From positions 91,019 through 155,018 of the forward strand of contig NZ_HE978605.1 of NCBI RefSeq assembly GCF_000285835.1: a stretch of DNA of 64,000 bases, in the 5' to 3' direction. This document shows positions 47,924 to 56,807 of this stretch, one piece after another (the stretch's first letter is position 1; each line of letters starts with the position of its first letter). A program made the translations under genes and the position numbers. The notes beneath the pieces are model-generated. The model was not told where the DNA came from. It saw only the letters and a program-made list of their open reading frames with translations, and did no database searches. This DNA comes from Brevibacterium senegalense (GTDB lineage Bacteria; Actinomycetota; Actinomycetes; Actinomycetales; Brevibacteriaceae).

Positions 47924-48670
47924 ATGAAGAAGACGACACTGCGGATGACCGTGATCAGCGCGTGCGTGGGCGCGGGCCTCGCCCTGTCCGCCTGCGGGGG
48001 CGGCGGCGCTGCCGAGGGCGGCGACACGGGCGAGGACACCACCGCGTCCGAGGAAGCCGGTGCGGAGGAGGCCGGAAGCGAGGACGCGGGCGCCGCCGAG
48101 GCCGCGGCCTACACCGAGGAGGACCTCACCGCCGCGGTCGAGGCCGGAGGGTTCGAGGCGCAGAGTGCCGACCAGGCCGGAGTCGAGGAGCTCAACAGCG
48201 CGATGGGTGAGCTGACCGTCGAGCCGGCCGAGTGCGAGGTCTTCATGAATGCCGCGACCGCCGCGATCGACGACAGCGATGTGACCGCCGTCGTCGGCAC
48301 GCCCTCGGACCAGGAATCCACGACCGTCGGCGGCGCGATGGCCTACCCCAGCGCGGATGCGGCCACGGAGATGCTCTCCTCGTCCTCCGGCATGGTCGAC
48401 AGCTGCGGCGAGATGACGATCACCGCTCAGGGCATGGAGATGACCTCGTCGACGACGGGCGTCGACGCCACGGTGGACGGCGCGGACCAGGTCGTCGCGA
48501 CCGAAGTGGACATGGACGTCGCAGGTCAGTCGGTGTCGACGCTTTCCGTGCAGGCCCAGAAGGGCAACGCGATCATCACCGTCACCTCCGGAACCGGGTC
48601 CGGCATGGAGGGCGACAGCATCGAGGATCTCTCCGCGATCGCCACGGACATGATCGCTGCACTCCCCTGA
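47924..48670 (+). CDS. Secreted lipoprotein, function unknown
   Basis: 248 residues. Lipoprotein signal with lipobox LALSAC (acylated Cys24) followed by a Gly/Glu/Ala/Asp-rich acidic linker (about 30-65) and a globular domain of about 180 residues with two cysteines (ECEVF and DSCGEM) that may form a disulfide. No family recognised; the domain looks like small DUF-type sensor lipoproteins of actinobacteria. ATG with GGAGGAAC upstream; TAATGT near 47862 is a possible -10. Single gene ending before menC. Confidence 0.8.
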   Translation: MKKTTLRMTVISACVGAGLALSACGGGGAAEGGDTGEDTTASEEAGAEEAGSEDAGAAEAAAYTEEDLTAAVEAGGFEAQSADQAGVEELNSAMGELTVEPAECEVFMNAATAAIDDSDVTAVVGTPSDQESTTVGGAMAYPSADAATEMLSSSSGMVDSCGEMTITAQGMEMTSSTTGVDATVDGADQVVATEVDMDVAGQSVSTLSVQAQKGNAIITVTSGTGSGMEGDSIEDLSAIATDMIAALP

Positions 48671-48707
48671 TCACGCGGCCCTGATCACCCAGCGCTGAGC
48701 CACCGGC

Positions 48708-49787
48708 TCACTCCGCGCCGGACTCGGCTCCGCCGTTCTTCAGGTGCGTCCAGCAGGCCTCGAGCCGCTCGGTCCAGAACCGGGCGCGCTCGGGGCCTGC
48801 GGCGTACGTCTCCAGCAGCTCCTCGCGGGGCGCCACCCGCCCCCACGGCAGGGCACCGGCCCGCGGCAGCAGCGCGGGGCCCGCGACATCGCCGCTCAGC
48901 AGCGCGGCCGTCCCCAGCCCCGCGGCCGGCCGCTCGCCCAGCGATGCCGCCGCGGCCTCGGGAACGGGCAGGTGCGCGGCCAGGGCGACGCCGGCGGCCA
49001 GCCCCACACTCGACTCCAGCCCGGAGGACACGACTGCGGGCAGCCCGGCCGCCTCGATGACGGAAGCGGCCGCCCGGATCCCGCCCAGCGGCTGCGTCTT
49101 CACGACGATGACGTCCGCCGCCCCCAGCGACGACACGCGCAGCGGGTCGGAGACCTTGCGGATCGACTCGTCCGCCGCGATCGGGACGGGCACCCGCGCG
49201 ATCGACGCCCACTCGCGCAGCCGGGCCAGGCCCTCGACCTGGGCCACCGGCTGCTCGACGTACTGGAGCGGACCCGTCCGCGCCAGTGCCGTCAGCGCCG
49301 TCTTCGCGTCGTCGTCGCTGTAGGCGCCGTTCGCGTCGCAGCGCACATCCACCCCCGGCAGCGCCTGCCGCACCGCCGCGATCCGCTCGAGATCCTCGTC
49401 CAGCGAGGCGATGCCGCGCTCCGCGATCTTGATCTTGACCGCGCTCACCCCTGGGAACCGAGCGGCGATCTGCGGCACCTGCTGCGCGGGGATCGCCGGG
49501 ATCGTCGCATTGACCGGCACGTCCCCCGGACGCCGGGGCGCGGGGAACGGCAGGGCCGCGGACTCGATCGCGGCCAGCAGCCAGCGCGAGGCCTCGACCG
49601 TCCCGTACTCGACGAACGGTGCGAACTCCGCCCAGCCGGCGGGTCCCAGGACCAGGCACGTCTCGCGGACGGTGATCCCCCGGAAGCGCGTCGCCATCGG
49701 CAGGGCCACCGACACGATCCGCTCGAACAGATCGCGCGGCTGCGGCGTGTGCTCCAGGACTGTGCGGACCTCCGGACTCATGAGCAT
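48708..49787 (-). CDS. menC: o-Succinylbenzoate synthase
   Basis: Enolase-superfamily dehydratase of menaquinone synthesis; 359 residues. VSAVKIKIAERG (catalytic Lys), VRCDANGAY (metal Asp), YVEQPV, PIAADESI and VIVVKTQPLGGI (second Lys) are in order. Start ATG 49785-49787, which lies seven bases after a TATCGT box; ATG 49781 is the alternative. Divergent from menB across 63 bp. Confidence 0.94.
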   Translation of the reverse strand: MLMSPEVRTVLEHTPQPRDLFERIVSVALPMATRFRGITVRETCLVLGPAGWAEFAPFVEYGTVEASRWLLAAIESAALPFPAPRRPGDVPVNATIPAIPAQQVPQIAARFPGVSAVKIKIAERGIASLDEDLERIAAVRQALPGVDVRCDANGAYSDDDAKTALTALARTGPLQYVEQPVAQVEGLARLREWASIARVPVPIAADESIRKVSDPLRVSSLGAADVIVVKTQPLGGIRAAASVIEAAGLPAVVSSGLESSVGLAAGVALAAHLPVPEAAAASLGERPAAGLGTAALLSGDVAGPALLPRAGALPWGRVAPREELLETYAAGPERARFWTERLEACWTHLKNGGAESGAE

Positions 49788-49850
49788 GCCCCTCACGATA
49801 CGCCCGGGCACGATGCCGCCGGCGGAGCCTGGCTCGATATGCTGGCAGGC
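49788..49850. promoter_or_regulatory. Divergent leaderless promoters of menC and menB
   Basis: Minus strand: TATCGT (49795-49800), GAGGGGC, ATG of menC. Plus strand: TATGCT (49838-49843), GGCAGGC, ATG of menB. Both spacings are 7 nt. Confidence 0.65.
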
Positions 49851-50777
49851 ATGAGCGAGAACACGGTCTCCGACATCTTCGACCCCACCGCGTGGCGGCC
49901 GGTGTCCGGCTTCGACTTCACGGACATCACGTACCACCGCGCGATCGACGCGAACGGGGAGGACGAGGGCTTCGTCCGCATCGCGTTCGACCGTCCGGAG
50001 GTCCGCAACGCGTTCCGCCCGCACACCGTCGACGAGCTCTACCGCGCCCTCGACCACGCCCGCCAGACCCCGGACGTGGGTGCCGTCCTGCTGACCGGCA
50101 ACGGCCCCAGCCCCAAGGACGGCGGCTGGGCGTTCTGCTCCGGCGGCGACCAGCGCATCCGCGGCCGCTCCGGCTACCAGTACGCGGAGGGCGAGACCGC
50201 GGAGACCGTCGACCCGGCCCGCGCCGGCCGCCTCCACATCCTCGAGGTCCAGCGCCTCATCCGCACGATGCCCAAGGTCGTCGTGTGCGTGGTCCCCGGC
50301 TGGGCCGCCGGCGGCGGACACTCGCTGCACGTCGTCTGCGACCTCACGATCGCCTCCCGCGAGCACGCCCGGTTCAAGCAGACGGACGCGGACGTGGGCT
50401 CGTACGACGCCGGCTACGGCTCCGCGTACCTCGCGAAGATGGTGGGCCAGAAGAAGGCGCGCGAGATCTTCTTCCTGGGCCGCGACTACTCGGCGGAGGA
50501 CATGGAGCGCATGGGCGCCGTCAACCTCGTCGCGGACCACGCGGAGCTGGAGACGACCGCGCAGCAGGTCGCCCGCGAGATCCTGGGCAAGTCCCCCAAC
50601 GCGCAGCGCATGCTCAAGTTCGCGTTCAACCTCGTGGACGACGGGCTCATGGGCCAGCAGGTGTTCGCCGGCGAGGCGACCCGCCTGGGCTACATGACGG
50701 ACGAGGCCGTCGAGGGCCGCGACGCCTTCCTCCAGAAGCGCGACCCGGACTGGTCCCCCTACCCCTGGTACTACTGA
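49851..50777 (+). CDS. menB: 1,4-dihydroxy-2-naphthoyl-CoA synthase
   Basis: Crotonase-fold enzyme that closes the naphthoquinone ring; 308 residues. AFCSGGDQRIRGRSGYQYAEG, PGWAAGGGHSLHVVCDLTIAS (oxyanion hole), FKQTDADVGSYDAGYGSAYLA and the C-terminal DPDWSPYPWYY are diagnostic of MenB. ATG at 49851 with a leaderless promoter. menE starts 20 bp downstream. Confidence 0.97.
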   Translation: MSENTVSDIFDPTAWRPVSGFDFTDITYHRAIDANGEDEGFVRIAFDRPEVRNAFRPHTVDELYRALDHARQTPDVGAVLLTGNGPSPKDGGWAFCSGGDQRIRGRSGYQYAEGETAETVDPARAGRLHILEVQRLIRTMPKVVVCVVPGWAAGGGHSLHVVCDLTIASREHARFKQTDADVGSYDAGYGSAYLAKMVGQKKAREIFFLGRDYSAEDMERMGAVNLVADHAELETTAQQVAREILGKSPNAQRMLKFAFNLVDDGLMGQQVFAGEATRLGYMTDEAVEGRDAFLQKRDPDWSPYPWYY

Positions 50778-50797
50778 CCGGCCGGTCCCCCGCCCCC

Positions 50798-52179
50798 GTG
50801 ACCGTCCCTCCCGCAGACCCGGCCCCGCAGGGCTCCCCCGCCCCGCGGGACGACACCGGCCGCACCCCCATCGCCGAGGCCGTCGCCACCATGCTGGACG
50901 GCGGTCCCGGCCTGCTCCTGCCGCGTGAGCGCGACGGCGAGGTCCGTCCGGTCCCCGCCGCGGCCCACGACCCGGCCGGGACCGGGCGCGCCGCTCCCGG
51001 CCTCGTCCTCTTCACCTCCGGGTCGACGGGCGCGCCCAAGGGCGTGGCCCTGTCCCGGGAGGCGCTCATCGCCTCCGCCCGCGCCACCGAGGACCTGCTC
51101 TCCGGTCCCGGCCGCTGGCACCTGTGCCTGCCCCACAACCACATCGCGGGCCTCCAGGTCGTGCTGCGGGCGCTGCTGGCCGGCACTCCGCCCACCGTCG
51201 CGACGCCCGCCCCCGCTTCGATCCCGCTGTCTTCGCGGATGACCTGACCCGCACCCTCGTCGCCGCGGGCAGCGCCCCCGTCTACACGTCGCTGGTCCCC
51301 ACCCAGCTGGTGCGGATCCTCGACGTGCCCCGGGCCGCCCGCACCCTCGCCCGCACGGCCGCGGTCCTGCTGGGCGGCTCGGCCATCTCCCCGCGCCTGC
51401 TGGAGCGCGCCGCGGACGCGGGCGTGCCCGTGGTCCGCACGTACGGGATGAGCGAGACCGCCGGTGGCTGCGTCTACGACGGCGTCCCGTTCCCGCAGGT
51501 GCGTGTGCGCTTCACCGCGGACGACCGCATCGTCCTGTCCGGGCCCGTCCTGGCCGACGGCTACGTGCGCGTGGACGAGGACCCGGCCGCGGCCTCGTCA
51601 GCGGTGCGGGTGACCGCGCTGGCCCACCCGGACCGGGCACCGGACCCGGCCGCCACGGGGGACGCGGCACCGGCCGGCGGCTTCCACGGCACCGGGGCGG
51701 ACCGCCTGCTCGTCACGAGCGACCTGGGCCGCTGGGAGGCCGACGGCCGCCTGTCCGTCCTGGGGCGGGCGGACGACATCATCGTGACCGGCGGCGAGAA
51801 CGTCTCCCCCCACGAGGTCGAGGCCCTCCTCCTGCCGCTGACCGAACCGCTGGGCTTCGCCGAGGTCCTCGTCACCTCCCGCCCCCACCCGGAGTGGGGG
51901 CAGCAGCTGGTCGTCCTGCTGGTGCCGGCCGCGGGTGCCCCGCAGACCGACGCCGAGGCCGCGGCCGGGTCCGCGGACGCGCTCGCCGCCCTGCGTGAGG
52001 GACTGCGGGCACGCGGCATCCGGGGGCCCCGCGTGCCGCAGGCCGCGCGGATCGTCCCACGGCTGCCGGTGCGCTCGATCGGGAAGCCCGACCGGGCCGC
52101 GGCCGCACGTCTGGCCCCCGACGCCGTGGGACCCCGTGCGGGCGTTGCGGTGGAGACCGACGCCGACCGGGAGGTGTGA
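50798..52179 (+). pseudogene. menE: o-Succinylbenzoate-CoA ligase, frameshifted
   Basis: Activates succinylbenzoate for MenB. From GTG 50798 the first frame gives GLVLFTSGSTGAPKGVALS (AMP-binding P-loop) and LCLPHNHIAGLQVVLRALL, then stops at 51247. The rest continues one base earlier from about 51217 with RFDPAVFADDL, VRTYGMSETAGGCVYDG, TSDLGRWEADGRLSVLGRAD and the C-terminal lysine motif SIGKPDRAAAARL. The shift fits loss of one C in the run at 51206-51216 (adding one C restores a single frame of about 460 residues). Either a sequencing error or a real frameshift; all family motifs are otherwise intact. Confidence 0.85.
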
Positions 52180-52233
52180 GGGCGGGCCCGGCCGCGTGGG
52201 TAGGATACGGAAGGTTCGAGGGAAGGAGACCGG

Positions 52234-53169
52234 ATGGCGACCGTGGGCGAGTGGGTCGAGGGCGCGCGGCTGCGCACCCTGCCGCTGGCGATCGCACCGG
52301 TCCTCATCGGCGCCGGCGCCGGCCTGGGCGCCCTGGGCGGCTTCTCCGGGGTCATCCTGGGCTCGACCGGACCCGGCGACCAGCCGGCGATCCCCCTGGC
52401 CCTCATCATGGTCAAGGTGCTGCTGGCCCTCATCGTGTCGCTGGGCCTGCAGATCGGCTCGAACTACGCGAACGACTACTCGGACGGGATCCGCGGCACG
52501 GACGATGTGCGGGTGGGACCCACCCGCCTGACCGCCTCGGGGGCGGCCGCACCGGAGTCCGTCAAGCGGGCGGCGTTCCTGAGCTTCGGGGTCGCGGCGC
52601 TCGCCGGGGCCGCGCTCGTCGTCCTCTCGCGCCAGTGGTGGCTCATCCCCGTGGGCGTCGCGGCCGTGCTGGCCGCCTGGTACTACACGGGCGGGAAGCG
52701 GCCCTACGGCTACCGGGCGATGGGTGAGGTGTTCGTGTTCCTCTTCTTCGGCCTCGTCGCCACGCTGGGCACCACCGCGGCCGTCGCCGGCGGCGTGACG
52801 CTGTCCGCCGTGAGCGGCGCGATCGCGATCGGCCTCTTCGCGTGCGGCGTCCTCATGGCCAACAACATCCGCGACATCCCCACGGACCGCGAGGCCGGCA
52901 AGACGACGCTCGCCGTCCTGCTGGGCGATTCGATGGCCCGAGCGGCCTACATCGTGCTGGTCGCCGCACCGTTCGTCATGCTCATGGGGCCCATCATCGA
53001 CGGGCACCCCGCCACCGTCATCGCCGTCCTGGCCCTCGTGCTGGTGCTCCACCCGGTGCGGATCGTCGTGTCCGGCGCGACGGGGCACGCGCTCATCCCC
53101 ACCATCAAGTCGACGTCGCTCACCGCACTCGCGTTCTCCGTGCTGCTGGCACTGGGCATCGCGCTCTGA
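52234..53169 (+). CDS. menA: 1,4-dihydroxy-2-naphthoate polyprenyltransferase
   Basis: UbiA-family membrane enzyme that attaches the prenyl chain; 311 residues, about nine membrane helices. First Asp-rich motif NYANDYSDGIRGTDD, second NNIRDIPTDREAGKTTLA. ATG 52234 with GGAAGGAG upstream; a TAGGAT box at about 52201 is the likely -10. It follows menE by 54 bp, on the same strand. Confidence 0.95.
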   Translation: MATVGEWVEGARLRTLPLAIAPVLIGAGAGLGALGGFSGVILGSTGPGDQPAIPLALIMVKVLLALIVSLGLQIGSNYANDYSDGIRGTDDVRVGPTRLTASGAAAPESVKRAAFLSFGVAALAGAALVVLSRQWWLIPVGVAAVLAAWYYTGGKRPYGYRAMGEVFVFLFFGLVATLGTTAAVAGGVTLSAVSGAIAIGLFACGVLMANNIRDIPTDREAGKTTLAVLLGDSMARAAYIVLVAAPFVMLMGPIIDGHPATVIAVLALVLVLHPVRIVVSGATGHALIPTIKSTSLTALAFSVLLALGIAL

Positions 53170-53228
53170 GACTCCTGAGGCGTCGAACGGGCGCCGCGGA
53201 CGCGTCCTGAGGAGTCGGGGGCCGTCCG

Positions 53229-53288
53229 CTCAGGCGTCGCCTGCTCAGGGGTCGTCTGTTCAGGGGTCGACTGCTCAGGCGTCGTCGA
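53229..53288. repeat. 15-bp tandem repeat at the end of the DUF4229 gene
   Basis: Four units of 15 bp (53229-53243, 53244-53258, 53259-53273, 53274-53288), each starting C/TTCAGG and containing GTCG. The last unit overlaps the stop codon of the small membrane protein gene. In another minus-strand frame the repeat reads as TPEQ-type pentapeptides, so it may once have been coding. Confidence 0.75.
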
Positions 53289-53541
53289 TCGTGCTGTCCT
53301 CCGCGGACTCCTCGTCACGGCGCTTCCGCTCCCTCTTCTCGCGGCGCTGCTGCGCGGAGTCGATGAGTTCGTTCGCGGACTTCTCGCGCAGCGGTGCGAG
53401 CACGACGAAGCTCAGCAGCGCGGAGATGATGATCCCCGCCACCGCACCCCAGAGGGAACGGCCCCAGATCGTCCAGATGATGAGGATGCAGCCGACCAGG
53501 ATGCCCAGTCGGGCGAGGTTGTAGAGCAGGAAGGAGCGCAT
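53275..53541 (-). CDS. Small membrane protein, DUF4229-like
   Basis: 88 residues. Two membrane helices (LLYNLARLGILVGCILIIW; WGAVAGIIISALLSFVVLAP) then a charged tail (LREKSANELIDSAQQRREKRERKRRDE). This layout is typical of DUF4229 proteins, which often sit beside menA in actinobacteria. Start ATG 53541 (MRSFLLYN); ATG 53547 (MPMRSF) is possible. A TACACT box lies eight bases before the first of these. Confidence 0.82.
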   Translation of the reverse strand: MRSFLLYNLARLGILVGCILIIWTIWGRSLWGAVAGIIISALLSFVVLAPLREKSANELIDSAQQRREKRERKRRDEESAEDSTIDDA

Positions 53542-53678
53542 GGGCATCCAGTGTAGTGACCGCCCTGGATGCCGTCGTTCAGGCTCGGTGCGGGCCACGG
53601 CCGCGAGTCCGGGGAGCGCATCGCGGAACCGGTCCTCTCGCTGAGTGGTTCCTCACCGCCGGTGGGCCTGGCCTCGAC

Positions 53679-53684
53679 TAGAAT
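53679..53684 (+). promoter_or_regulatory. -10 box of a leaderless promoter
   Basis: TAGAAT, followed by CGAGTGC (7 nt) and the ATG at 53692. Confidence 0.65.
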
Positions 53685-53691
53685 CGAGTGC

Positions 53692-54012
53692 ATGGCACGT
53701 GGATTGGTCGTAGGCATCGTCCTACTCGTCGCGATCACGCTCTACAGCGTGTTCGACTGCGCCGCGCGTTCGCGCGAGCAGATCGCGGCGCTGCCCAAGT
53801 GGGCCTGGATCCTGGTGATCCTCCTGCTGCCGCTCATCGGCGCGGGGCTCTGGTTCCTCATCGGCCGCAAGCGCGCCGATGGCGGCTTCGGAGTCCGTCG
53901 CGCCACGGGCCCGTCCGCACCGGACGACGACCCGGACTTCCTGCGCCGCATCGCCGACGACGTGGAGCAGAAGCAGCGGCGCGAACGCCGCGAGCGCGGC
54001 GAGTTCGACTGA
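53692..54012 (+). CDS. PLD nuclease N-terminal-domain membrane protein
   Basis: 106 residues with two membrane helices (LVVGIVLLVAITLYSVFDC; WAWILVILLLPLIGAGLWFLIG) and a charged C-terminal tail with DDDPDFLRRI. The pattern VFDC…LPKWAWILVILLLPLIGAGLWFLIG matches the PLDc_N family (the membrane anchor found on cardiolipin synthases and as a stand-alone protein). Role unknown. It lies between menA and the cytochrome c maturation genes. Confidence 0.85.
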   Translation: MARGLVVGIVLLVAITLYSVFDCAARSREQIAALPKWAWILVILLLPLIGAGLWFLIGRKRADGGFGVRRATGPSAPDDDPDFLRRIADDVEQKQRRERRERGEFD

Positions 54013-54053
54013 CGCACCGGCCGCCTGGGCCTCTGAATCGCAGATGAACGACG

Positions 54054-54086
54054 GCACGCCCGAGATCCGCGAGGAACCGGGCGTGC
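54054..54086. terminator. Terminator between convergent genes
   Basis: GCACGCCCG/CGGGCGTGC stem (54054-54062 with 54078-54086), 15-nt loop, between the PLDc_N protein gene and ccsB. Confidence 0.6.
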
Positions 54087-54125
54087 TGTCGCACCTGAAC
54101 GAGGAATCAGGCGTGGGCTCGCGCC

Positions 54126-55187
54126 TCAGACGCCCGCGTACGCGTGCAGACCGTTGAAGTACAGGTTCACGACGGTGAAGTTGAAGACGACCGTCGCGAT
54201 GCCCACGAGGTTGAGCAGCGCGACCCGGTTGGCGGTCCAGCCGCGCGTCGCCCGCGCGTGCAGATACGCCGCGTAGACGACCCACACGACGAAGGTCCAG
54301 ATCTCCTTCGCGTCCCAGCCCCAGTAGCGGCCCCAGGCGATCTCCGCCCAGAACGCACCTGCGACGAGTGTGAACGTCCAGGTGATGAAGCCCACCGCCG
54401 CGAGGCGGTAGGAGATCTTCTCCAGGTCCTTCGAGCCGGGCAGGCGGTTGACGAACCGCAGCACCCCGCGGAACGGCTTCGACTCGCTGCGGCTGCGCAG
54501 CAGCTGGACGAGCGCGATGATCGCGGACAGGTACAGGATGACCGTCGAGAGGATCGCGATCGGTACGTGGATCCAGATCCAGTAGTTGTCCAGGGCCGGG
54601 ATCACCTGCGCGACGGGCGTGTAGAACACGGTGATGCACAGGCCCAGCACCAGCAGCACCGTGAGCGTCACGAACGTGCCCAGGTACCGCACGTCCCGGT
54701 ACGCGAGGAAGATGAGGTATCCCACGACGACCATCGCTGAGGCGATGAGCGCGTACTCCATCATGTTCGACCACGGCACGCGCATGACGGACAGGGTGCG
54801 GGTCACGATGGACGCCACATGGAGGGCACCGGCCAGAACGGTCAGCGCCGTGCCCACACGGGCCCAGCGGCGCAGGTCACGCGGTCGCGCGGACGACTCG
54901 TCCGCATCGCCGGCGGAATCCTCGTCGTCGTCAGCCGTCACCTCGTCGTCGAGCGTCGCCGTGGTCGCTCCCCCGGAGGACGCACCGGCGGCCACCGCCG
55001 TGCGCGTGCGGGTCCGGCGGGCGCCGGCCGCGTCGGCCACCGTCGTCTCCCGCCCGTCCGCCAGGTCGGACGTGAACGCGGGACCGAACAGGTCGAAGGC
55101 GTAGACGATGAAGGCGACCGCGTAGACCGCCATGGCCGAATAGATGAGGAGGTTCGACCACTCTGCCAGTACGACGTTGACGTCCAT
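54126..55187 (-). CDS. ccsB: Cytochrome c biogenesis protein CcsB (CcsA-like)
   Basis: 353 residues, about eight membrane helices. Heme-handling WWD motif WGRYWGWDAKEIWTF and flanking conserved histidines (HVASIVTR, IWIHVPIAIL) are present. With ResB it forms the system II complex that exports heme and attaches it to apocytochrome c outside the membrane. A hydrophilic insert (about residues 40-105) is Ala/Asp/Thr-rich. Six bp after resB. Last gene of the heme/cytochrome run. Confidence 0.94.
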   Translation of the reverse strand: MDVNVVLAEWSNLLIYSAMAVYAVAFIVYAFDLFGPAFTSDLADGRETTVADAAGARRTRTRTAVAAGASSGGATTATLDDEVTADDDEDSAGDADESSARPRDLRRWARVGTALTVLAGALHVASIVTRTLSVMRVPWSNMMEYALIASAMVVVGYLIFLAYRDVRYLGTFVTLTVLLVLGLCITVFYTPVAQVIPALDNYWIWIHVPIAILSTVILYLSAIIALVQLLRSRSESKPFRGVLRFVNRLPGSKDLEKISYRLAAVGFITWTFTLVAGAFWAEIAWGRYWGWDAKEIWTFVVWVVYAAYLHARATRGWTANRVALLNLVGIATVVFNFTVVNLYFNGLHAYAGV

Positions 55188-55193
55188 GACCTC

Positions 55194-56807
55194 TTACTTC
55201 CCTGCGGTGTTCTGTTCGGAGTCCGCGGATGCGGACGTGGATGAGGGCTGGGGAGAGTCTAGTGCGAGTTCCTGAGCGATCTCCTCGACCGCCTCCTCGA
55301 CGCGGGGGTCCTCCCCGCGGGCCAGGCCCGCGACCTCGACCTGGTCACCGGACACCCGGACCCACACGCGACGGCGGGCGACGAACAGCGACAGTGCCAG
55401 TCCGCCGAACAGCATCGCCATCGCCGGCAGCATCCAGACCTGGACCGGGTCGTGGAGGACGTCCAACGCCGCGTACTGCTTGATCTCGTCGAAGGTGACG
55501 GACCCCAACCCGTCTGGCAGCTCCGCGGTGTCGCCCGGCTGCATGACGAGCTGCAGGTCCGTGCCGTCCGTGTCCGTCAGCTGTTCGAGGGTGTCCGTCT
55601 CCAGCTGGTAGACCGACTGCGGCATCCCGGTGTCCAGACCCAGATCGCCGCGGTAGACGTCCATGACGAGCAGCGGGTTGCGCAGCTCCGCGAAGCTGGA
55701 GATCAGCTCGCCCCGGTCGTTGCGGTCGACGGTGGGCAGCAGCACTCCCCCGAAGCCCAGCTGGTCCGGCTGCGCGTCCGGCACCTTGAGGACGCCCGTG
55801 GAGGTGTACACGCCGTCCTGCGGCAGGAACACGACGGGACCGGAGTATGTGACGTTGCCGTCTGCGTCGCGCGTCGTGATGACTGGGGCGTACCCGTTGC
55901 CGATGAGGTAGACGCGCGAGCCGTCGACGCGCACCGGCTCGTTGGGGCGCAGCAGGAACTGCGAGGTGCCCTCCGCGGTGTCGAGCGTGACCTCCGCGTC
56001 GAACTTGCGGGGCTGGCCGAACTGGGAGCCGGTCGCCTCATCGTCGAACGCCGTCTCCAGGTCGTTGAGTGTGAGGCGGAAGTCCGCCAACCCGTCCGCG
56101 TCGAAGAACGTGCCGGGGGTGAACGAATCGTAGGAGACGAGGGAGTGCGAGAAGGTCTCCCCCTCGACCAGCACGCGCTGTCCGTAGTACCCGAACAGTC
56201 CGCCCGCCGCCATGATGACGACGGTCACGAGGATCGACAGGTGGAAGACGAGGTTGCCGGTCTCCTTGAGGTAGCCCCGCTCCGCTGCGATGTGGTCGTC
56301 CGCCCGCACCGTCCGGTAGCCGGATCCCTTCAGCAGCGCCTGCGCGCGATCCAGCAGCTCCTCCTGCGTCCGCGTCGTCGTCGCGTCCGAGAGCGGTGTC
56401 GTCGTGTGGGCGGACATCCGCGTGAGCCGGCGCGGTGCGCGGGGCGGGTCCTGGCGCATCGCGCGCCAGTGCTGGCGGGTGCGCGGCAGGATGCAGCCCA
56501 CCAGCGACACCATGAGCAGGATGTAGACGGCGGAGAACCACACGGAGGTGTAGACGTCGAACAGCTGCACCGCGTCGAGGAACTCGCCCAGCGCGCCGTT
56601 CTCCTCGATGTAGGTCGCCACCGCGCCGGGGTCCTGGTTGCGCTGGGGCAGGAGCGACCCGGGGATCGCCGCCATCGCGAGCACCAGCAGCAGCATGAGG
56701 GCCGCCCGCATCGTCGTGAGCTGCCGCAAGGCCCAGCGCAGCATGCCCACGACACCGATGTCCGCAGCCTGCGCCTGCTTCCGCGCGGTCGTCTTCTGCG
56801 TCTCCAC
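55194..56807 (-). CDS. resB: Cytochrome c biogenesis protein ResB
   Basis: 537 residues; partner of CcsB. N-terminal helix pair (MRAALMLLLVLAMAAIPGSLLPQ; VWFSAVYILLMVSLVGCILP), a third helix with the conserved His (GNLVFHLSILVTVVIMAAGGL), a long outside domain and a final helix (LPAMAMLFGGLALSLFVARRR). Start GTG 56805-56807 overlaps the ccdA stop by one base. The C-terminal tail is acidic and Ser-rich. Confidence 0.93.
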   Translation of the reverse strand: METQKTTARKQAQAADIGVVGMLRWALRQLTTMRAALMLLLVLAMAAIPGSLLPQRNQDPGAVATYIEENGALGEFLDAVQLFDVYTSVWFSAVYILLMVSLVGCILPRTRQHWRAMRQDPPRAPRRLTRMSAHTTTPLSDATTTRTQEELLDRAQALLKGSGYRTVRADDHIAAERGYLKETGNLVFHLSILVTVVIMAAGGLFGYYGQRVLVEGETFSHSLVSYDSFTPGTFFDADGLADFRLTLNDLETAFDDEATGSQFGQPRKFDAEVTLDTAEGTSQFLLRPNEPVRVDGSRVYLIGNGYAPVITTRDADGNVTYSGPVVFLPQDGVYTSTGVLKVPDAQPDQLGFGGVLLPTVDRNDRGELISSFAELRNPLLVMDVYRGDLGLDTGMPQSVYQLETDTLEQLTDTDGTDLQLVMQPGDTAELPDGLGSVTFDEIKQYAALDVLHDPVQVWMLPAMAMLFGGLALSLFVARRRVWVRVSGDQVEVAGLARGEDPRVEEAVEEIAQELALDSPQPSSTSASADSEQNTAGK

